Assembly: GCA_049724395.1 (NCBI GenBank)
Contig: JAUGWO010000128.1
Location: forward strand, 351,599-415,598
Length of the DNA: 64,000 bases
Source: Spongospora subterranea f. sp. subterranea
Taxonomy: Eukaryota; Endomyxa: Phytomyxea; Phytomyxea; Plasmodiophorida
Direction: 5' to 3'
Part shown: piece after piece, positions 60,166 to 64,000 of the stretch
Position numbering within the stretch: position 1 is the stretch's first letter
How the letters are laid out: the number at the start of each line of letters is the position of its first letter
Translations under genes and position numbers: made by a program
The notes under the pieces: model-generated
What the model was told of the DNA's origin: nothing
Databases searched by the model: none
The model's input: the letters and a program-made list of their open reading frames with translations, nothing else

Positions 60166-60370
60166 GCTCCATTTAGTGTATGTTAGCTTATACTCTGCAT
60201 TAATGTACCGGTAATTTCCCATGACGCAGGCTTCAAGTGAGATACTAGAACAAACTTTTCGGAGTACAGTAGAAGAAATGCAGTAGAATCGACACCCATT
60301 GCTTTGTCCTCCTGTTTGTTTCGTTGTTTTTGGCACTTCTTCCAGCGTCGCGACACCGTTCGTTTCGTCC

Positions 60371-61040
60371 ATTAAATGACTTAATGTGACATGTTGCGGT
60401 ACAGGCAACATTACCGCATCATTTTGCCCAGCGATTTCGTCAGAATTCAAAAGAATAATGCCAAGATGTGGAGGAAGTGGCGGGGGATCTTTCGCATAAT
60501 TGTCATGACACGGCTCTACTTGACCGTATGTTCCACATCCGTCAGCATCATCATTCTCGAAATTGTTTTCCTGTTCTGGAGCTTTGATCTCAATCTGGTT
60601 GTTGATGACACCTTGTGCGTCTACAACGGTGGGTTGATCTGGGGGCAAATCTCCTTTAGACAAGAAGTATTAAACGAAAGCTGGTAAAATTAATATATAA
60701 ACTTCCGGATGTCCAACGAATCAAACCACAAATCAAAATTGAATCAGATTTGCACCATTGATCATCGACAATGAACTTATACTGAATGACGCCTGGAGGA
60801 AGCTCTAATATCACTGCAAATCCTTATTGGATCGATACATTGGGATTTTCCCCGACCATTGGTTGAAGGATCCAGTTATAAAAACATTCTCCCCCATACG
60901 GCCATGTGAAAACGGCAGGTACAGATTCTGGATCCTATGAACCTAAAATAACACAATCTTAGGGACAAAACGCATAGCGATCAGCCAAAATGAAGCACAA
61001 ATTATACCTTGGCTCCATCTGGGGGATCGATAATATGTTG
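60371..61040 (-). pseudogene. Inverted partial duplicate of the AMPK beta gene
   Basis: The reverse complement of 60371-61040 matches 14690-15355 almost base for base, including both introns. The match begins at AGTCAACATATTATCGATCC in the first coding exon and ends abruptly after the codons for HVTLSHL. From there the frame reads into unrelated sequence (MDETNGVATLEEV). The N-terminal myristoylation exon and the last ASC exon (ITQRY to the stop) are absent. Differences include GTATAATTTGTGC at the first intron donor, an extra C in the run before CAGATCAACC that shifts frame, and CTAAAG instead of CTACAG at the second acceptor. The introns show the copy is DNA-mediated, not retroposed. It is probably non-functional. 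Confidence 0.9.
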
Positions 61041-61495
61041 ACTACGACATGCGCTGTTACTTTTCACCAGCGAAAGAAACTGGCGACAGCGCGAGATACT
61101 ACCAGCACAAGAAGAAAATACTCATATCGGACGAACATCGTGAGGTTCGGAGACAAACTCGGCAGAAGCAGTCAACATCACCTGCTGTTGATGTCAATGA
61201 CTGGCGGACGGGATGCAACAATGAAAACATGGTTTTAAAACATGATGAACTTGTTGATTGGGAACAAGCCAATGTTGTTTATCATTCATTCGGTGTCGAA
61301 ACTCAAATACCTGCATCGGAGTGGCCAAAGGACATCGGAAAAATGCATTCAATTTCTTGAAAAATTTCTCAAGCGTCATCCAGATCATACGATTGCATCA
61401 ATGCATTGTGAGCGACTGAAAAATGCCCACCCATGTGAAGGCAAGCGACGATAGAGCAGAAATTGACCTCAAAAAAGCCTGGCCAGATAATCGTA
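61041..61495 (+). other. Unassigned stretch with a possible coding exon
   Basis: A plus-strand frame at 61049-61360 reads RYYQHKKKILISDEHREVRR, DVNDWRTGCNNENMVL and VDWEQANVVYHSFGVETQIP. The composition is protein-like but no family is recognised. It begins exactly where the AMPK beta duplicate ends, so it may be a fragment brought in with it or a truncated host exon. Confidence 0.3.
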
Positions 61496-61575
61496 CTCCC
61501 TCCGTTTTTTTTAAGTGTCCACTTTGGGTACAGTCCACCCCCTATGAAGTGGACACCTAAAAAAAACGGAGGGAG
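61496..61575. mobile_element. 80-bp Stowaway/mariner-like MITE with TA target duplication
   Basis: CTCCCTCCGTTTTTTTTAAG followed by TGTCCACTT pairs with AAGTGGACACCTAAAAAAAA followed by CGGAGGGAG. The two arms make up most of the element, with a loop of about 20 bases. TA flanks both ends (61494-61495, 61576-61577). The CTCCCTCCGT terminus and TA target duplication are the hallmarks of Stowaway-type Tc1/mariner MITEs. The near-perfect arms suggest a fairly recent insertion. Confidence 0.88.
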
Positions 61576-61577
61576 TA

Positions 61578-61755
61578 ATATATTACGAATAGCCTATTTC
61601 CGTGAATTTCCCCTATAAAACCAAAACTCCGTTTATCCAACTATGTAATGCAATTCTTTCAAAATTTTGGGACCATGACCATTTCTCACAAATCCTAAAA
61701 CCACTACTGAAATGCAGTAGATTTAGACTATGTAACTCAAAGAGATAATCGTAAT
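61578..61755. other. Intergenic, no gene seen
   Basis: AT-rich sequence between the MITE and the next minus-strand gene. No coding signal is seen. Confidence 0.5.
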
Positions 61756-61764
61756 ATATTGCCA

Positions 61765-62410
61765 TTAACTCCATGGTCTAGGGATATAATGGGAGGCCAG
61801 GAAGCACACAGGCGCTGTTATGAACACCAAGCTACGATTCCTGAATTTTGAAGCAATGAGCTTCGCAGTTAGCTGCTCAGTCTTCGAGAGTTTTCCAAAA
61901 GCCATGGCGTGTAGGCGAGCTTCATCGGTAGTGGCAGCCGCGTAATTCTGCAAATAAACGGACTTGCGTCACGTTCTGATACCGTATGCGATTGAGACTG
62001 CAGACGCAATGACGCATGAAGCTTGTTTACTCGGGGTGGAAATATAGAATGGCCACTGAGCCATACGCCTAGAATAATACCACACGTGCGAAAAATCCTC
62101 AACTGTGTGTCAAAATAATCAGTATAAACACTACGAATCATATCAAATCAGAACCAAAATTATCAATATGAACAAGTTGGCAAAAATTTCAAAACAAACA
62201 CAAAGTATGAAAAATGATGGATGATTTTTACCAGGTCGTCGCAGGAGAGCCAAAAGCTGTGAGTGTGTGTTCTCGAGGGACGCGACCAAGGATCCCCACT
62301 TGAGTATCAGTTTTTCGTCGTTGGCATCTTCGGCAGCTTTAAGATACGCCTCCGCTTTAGCCAGCTTCGCCTCGAGCTGCGAGAGCTTCTCCTCAACAGG
62401 CGACATAACG
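61765..62410 (-). CDS. Small coiled-coil protein, unidentified
   Basis: On the minus strand the first exon starts near 62405 (MSPVEEKLSQLEAKLAKAEA, then DEKLILKWGSLVASLENTHS and QLLALLRRPG). It probably ends at a donor GTAAAAATC near 62235. A second exon (about 61950-61765) reads NYAAATTDEARLHAMAFGKL then SKTEQLTAKLIASKF and a hydrophobic tail SLVFITAPVCFLASHYI. That is a coiled coil followed by a possible C-terminal membrane anchor. The heptad style resembles N-terminal parts of some oomycete expanded families, but I do not claim homology. The intron would be unusually long (about 280 bp), so the join is uncertain. Confidence 0.4.
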
Positions 62411-62760
62411 ACAATACTAATGAGGACATTCCGTACTGTACTTGCGACTGTAGGTAAGGCTGTGTCTGGATGACGCATAATATCATGATAAAACTCCGTG
62501 TCACCCATGATTTATCCGAAACCCATGAGTTTGCCAAGATAGGGGTGTCTGGATGTCAAATATCAAGGACTTAAACCCACGGAATTATCATGGGTTAAAT
62601 ATTGAGGTAGCCAAATTACCGACCGACAAGCGAGTTAGATTACTGGAAAATAGACGAGTACCGCCACAACGCTTCATGGACGAGCAGGTCATGATCGCAA
62701 CGACAAGCGTAAATATTGAGGTCCGCACCCATGATATTATTCTAGACTCCGTGGTTCATC

Positions 62761-63321
62761 ATGGGCGCTGATCGTGTTCGAGCCAGGACAAACGACATGG
62801 ACGAATGTTGGATCTCAGAAATGATCCATCAAGCGAATGTTCTTGGCAAAAAGGCGCAATCTGGCTTCAAACGGGAGGCGTGGGATGCCGCCGTCAAAAT
62901 TTTAAATAACAGGTTCCAAATCAAAAATCTGGTAGACAAGTGTCACAAAATTTTGATGACCGGAGGTTTTACTCCAGATGAACATTACTCAGTTTCTTTA
63001 GAAGGTTTCGGAATTTATTCCAGGTAGAGGCATCATGTCTTAATTGCCAAGTGTTAATGATTTCAGTTCAGAAAACTAATTCATGAAATGCTTGATATGT
63101 ACTCATGGATGAAAACTGCTGCTCTGGCACGAAAATTCCAAGATTGGATCAAAGAGGCCACCTTCGTTGCGCCAGAACAGGACCAGTTCAATACAGTTTG
63201 TATTGAAACGGCGACCAGTATCGTGCCAGAGGCTTTGATTAACTACCGCCTGGAGCATCAGTTCATGTCGGAGATTGATTCCAGGACGCTGATGGAAATC
63301 TCGCCGGAACGACTTGCCTGA
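62761..63321 (+). CDS. MYB/SANT-like DNA-binding protein
   Basis: Exon 1 (ATG 62761 or the Met at 62791) reads DECWISEMIHQANVLGKKAQ, SGFKREAWDAAVKILNNRFQ and IKNLVDKCHKIL. This fits the MYB/SANT-like domain pattern (W-x10-G-x5-FK-x2-W-x6-F). An intron from about 63026 (GTAGAGGC, ending TTTCAGTTCAG) keeps frame into RKLIHEMLDMYSWMKTAALA and FQDWIKEATFVAP. It ends MEISPERLA at TGA 63319-63321. Such domains occur in L10-interacting MYB proteins and in proteins linked to PIF/Harbinger transposons. The repeat-rich surroundings favour a transposon link, which is inference. Confidence 0.6.
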
Positions 63322-63324
63322 CGA

Positions 63325-63957
63325 ATGATATCATGAATGGCTGGCTACGGCTTCAACTTGCCATGCATTCCCATCAGTCAATTGCGTTGTTGGATTCAGT
63401 CCTACTGCAGGTATCTGGGACACGAATCATCAATCGCCATTGGCGAGAAGCTGCACACTTTAAACCTCAGCAAAAATTGTATTTGATCCCGCTAAATGTA
63501 AGACGTCTCAGCATTAATATCCACACTTAAACATTGTATTATAGCTTGACAATTCACACTGGGTCGGGTGTGCGATTGTCGGCAGGCAAGTCCTCGTGTA
63601 TGAGCCACTGGGTCTTGAGAAAAACTTGAGGCGGATCACTCCAGATCTTTTACAATAGGAATTTACGCCATTTTTTTTCCAATCTAAACAATGGAACGAT
63701 TGAAGTTTTCTGTACGACGCAGAGAGATACTTCGAGTTGCGGCGCATACGCTTGATGTGGCTGCACAGCATTTGTATTTTCAGTGGTGGCACCATGGACT
63801 TTGTGATGCATATTCCCTTGCGGTTTATGGATGATCCAAGATATGTGCTGTTAAATAAATGTATAATTGACTGATGAGAATGTCTGGCAAGTTGAAGCCG
63901 TAGCCAGCCGTTGATGATTTTGAAAATCCGAACACTCTCAGCAAACTCGACAAGCAC
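63325..63957. repeat. Inverted duplication with coding-like arms
   Basis: AATGGCTGGCTACGGCTTCA at 63334 continues to CCCATCAGTCAATT. Its inverted copy at about 63863-63915 gives NGWLRLQLA-x-HSHQSI in the opposite direction. A 147-residue minus-strand frame (63957-63514) starts LVEFAESVRIFKIINGWLRL and contains basic stretches (SHIKRMRRNSKYLSASYRKL), but no family is recognised. It may be the edge of a decayed mobile element or a duplicated exon. Confidence 0.5.
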
Positions 63958-64000
63958 ACCCGTCGTGGGAAAAATAGCCGAAAATGACGTCTTCGATTAA

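Noticed and set aside
60391-60687. Plus-strand frame of 98 residues over the AMPK beta duplicate
   Set aside because: It is the antisense of the duplicated coding sequence; the same frame appears on the minus strand at the parent gene (15053-15334).
61869-62141. Minus-strand frame of 90 residues
   Set aside because: Lies over the proposed intron and second exon of the coiled-coil gene in another phase; no domain seen.

Overview
This is a window of nuclear DNA from a eukaryote. Nearly every gene is split by short GT-AG introns, mostly about 40-65 bp. Both strands are gene-dense and several neighbouring genes converge with small gaps. The gene set points to a free-living or parasitic protist rather than a fungus, plant or animal: soluble-type adenylyl cyclase beside a cAMP phosphodiesterase, a repeat protein of a type I associate with flagellated protists, a RhoGEF-Ste20 kinase fusion and Ty3/Gypsy elements with chromodomains. 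An oomycete-like stramenopile or a plasmodiophorid-like rhizarian would fit; I cannot decide between them.

Layout. 0-6 kb: two convergent partial genes, mitoribosomal mS35, a protist repeat protein and CCR4-NOT subunit NOT3. 6.8-14.1 kb: accessory block with a 2.5 kb minisatellite (35/39 bp units), a dispersed repeat family with a large inverted repeat, Ty3/Gypsy fossils and a MITE. 14.5-26.4 kb: AMPK beta subunit, EMC3, thioredoxin-like TXNDC17, cAMP phosphodiesterase, soluble-type adenylyl cyclase and ALG14. 26.4-27.8 kb: a 22-bp minisatellite that begins at the ALG14 start codon. 28.2-35.8 kb: an unassigned small gene, NOL9/Grc3 kinase, a coiled-coil/RCC1 protein and a La-related RNA-binding protein. 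37.1-47.6 kb: mitochondrial-type malic enzyme, COQ7, mitoribosomal mS37 (CHCHD1), NOT2, a degenerate DHYC palmitoyltransferase and a DH-PH-Ste20 kinase. 48-51 kb: an ankyrin/multi-transmembrane protein. 51.8-53.6 kb: Ty3/Gypsy fossil. 54.2-59.3 kb: NOL6/Utp22 converging on CCZ1. 59.3-64 kb: second accessory block with a pogo-like DNA transposon remnant, an 89-bp tandem repeat, an inverted partial copy of the AMPK beta gene, a TA-flanked MITE, a small coiled-coil gene and a MYB/SANT-like gene.

Functional themes: cAMP synthesis and breakdown sit head to tail on one strand and may be one gene. Two scaffold subunits of CCR4-NOT (NOT2, NOT3), two pre-rRNA processing factors (NOL6, NOL9) and two mitoribosomal small-subunit proteins (mS35, mS37) are all in 64 kb. 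AMPK beta (nutrient), cAMP and Rho/Ste20 signalling genes are also present. Several conserved genes show single-base frame breaks that look more like assembly indels than decay, so exon joins at those points are provisional. I saw no tRNA, rRNA or CRISPR array.
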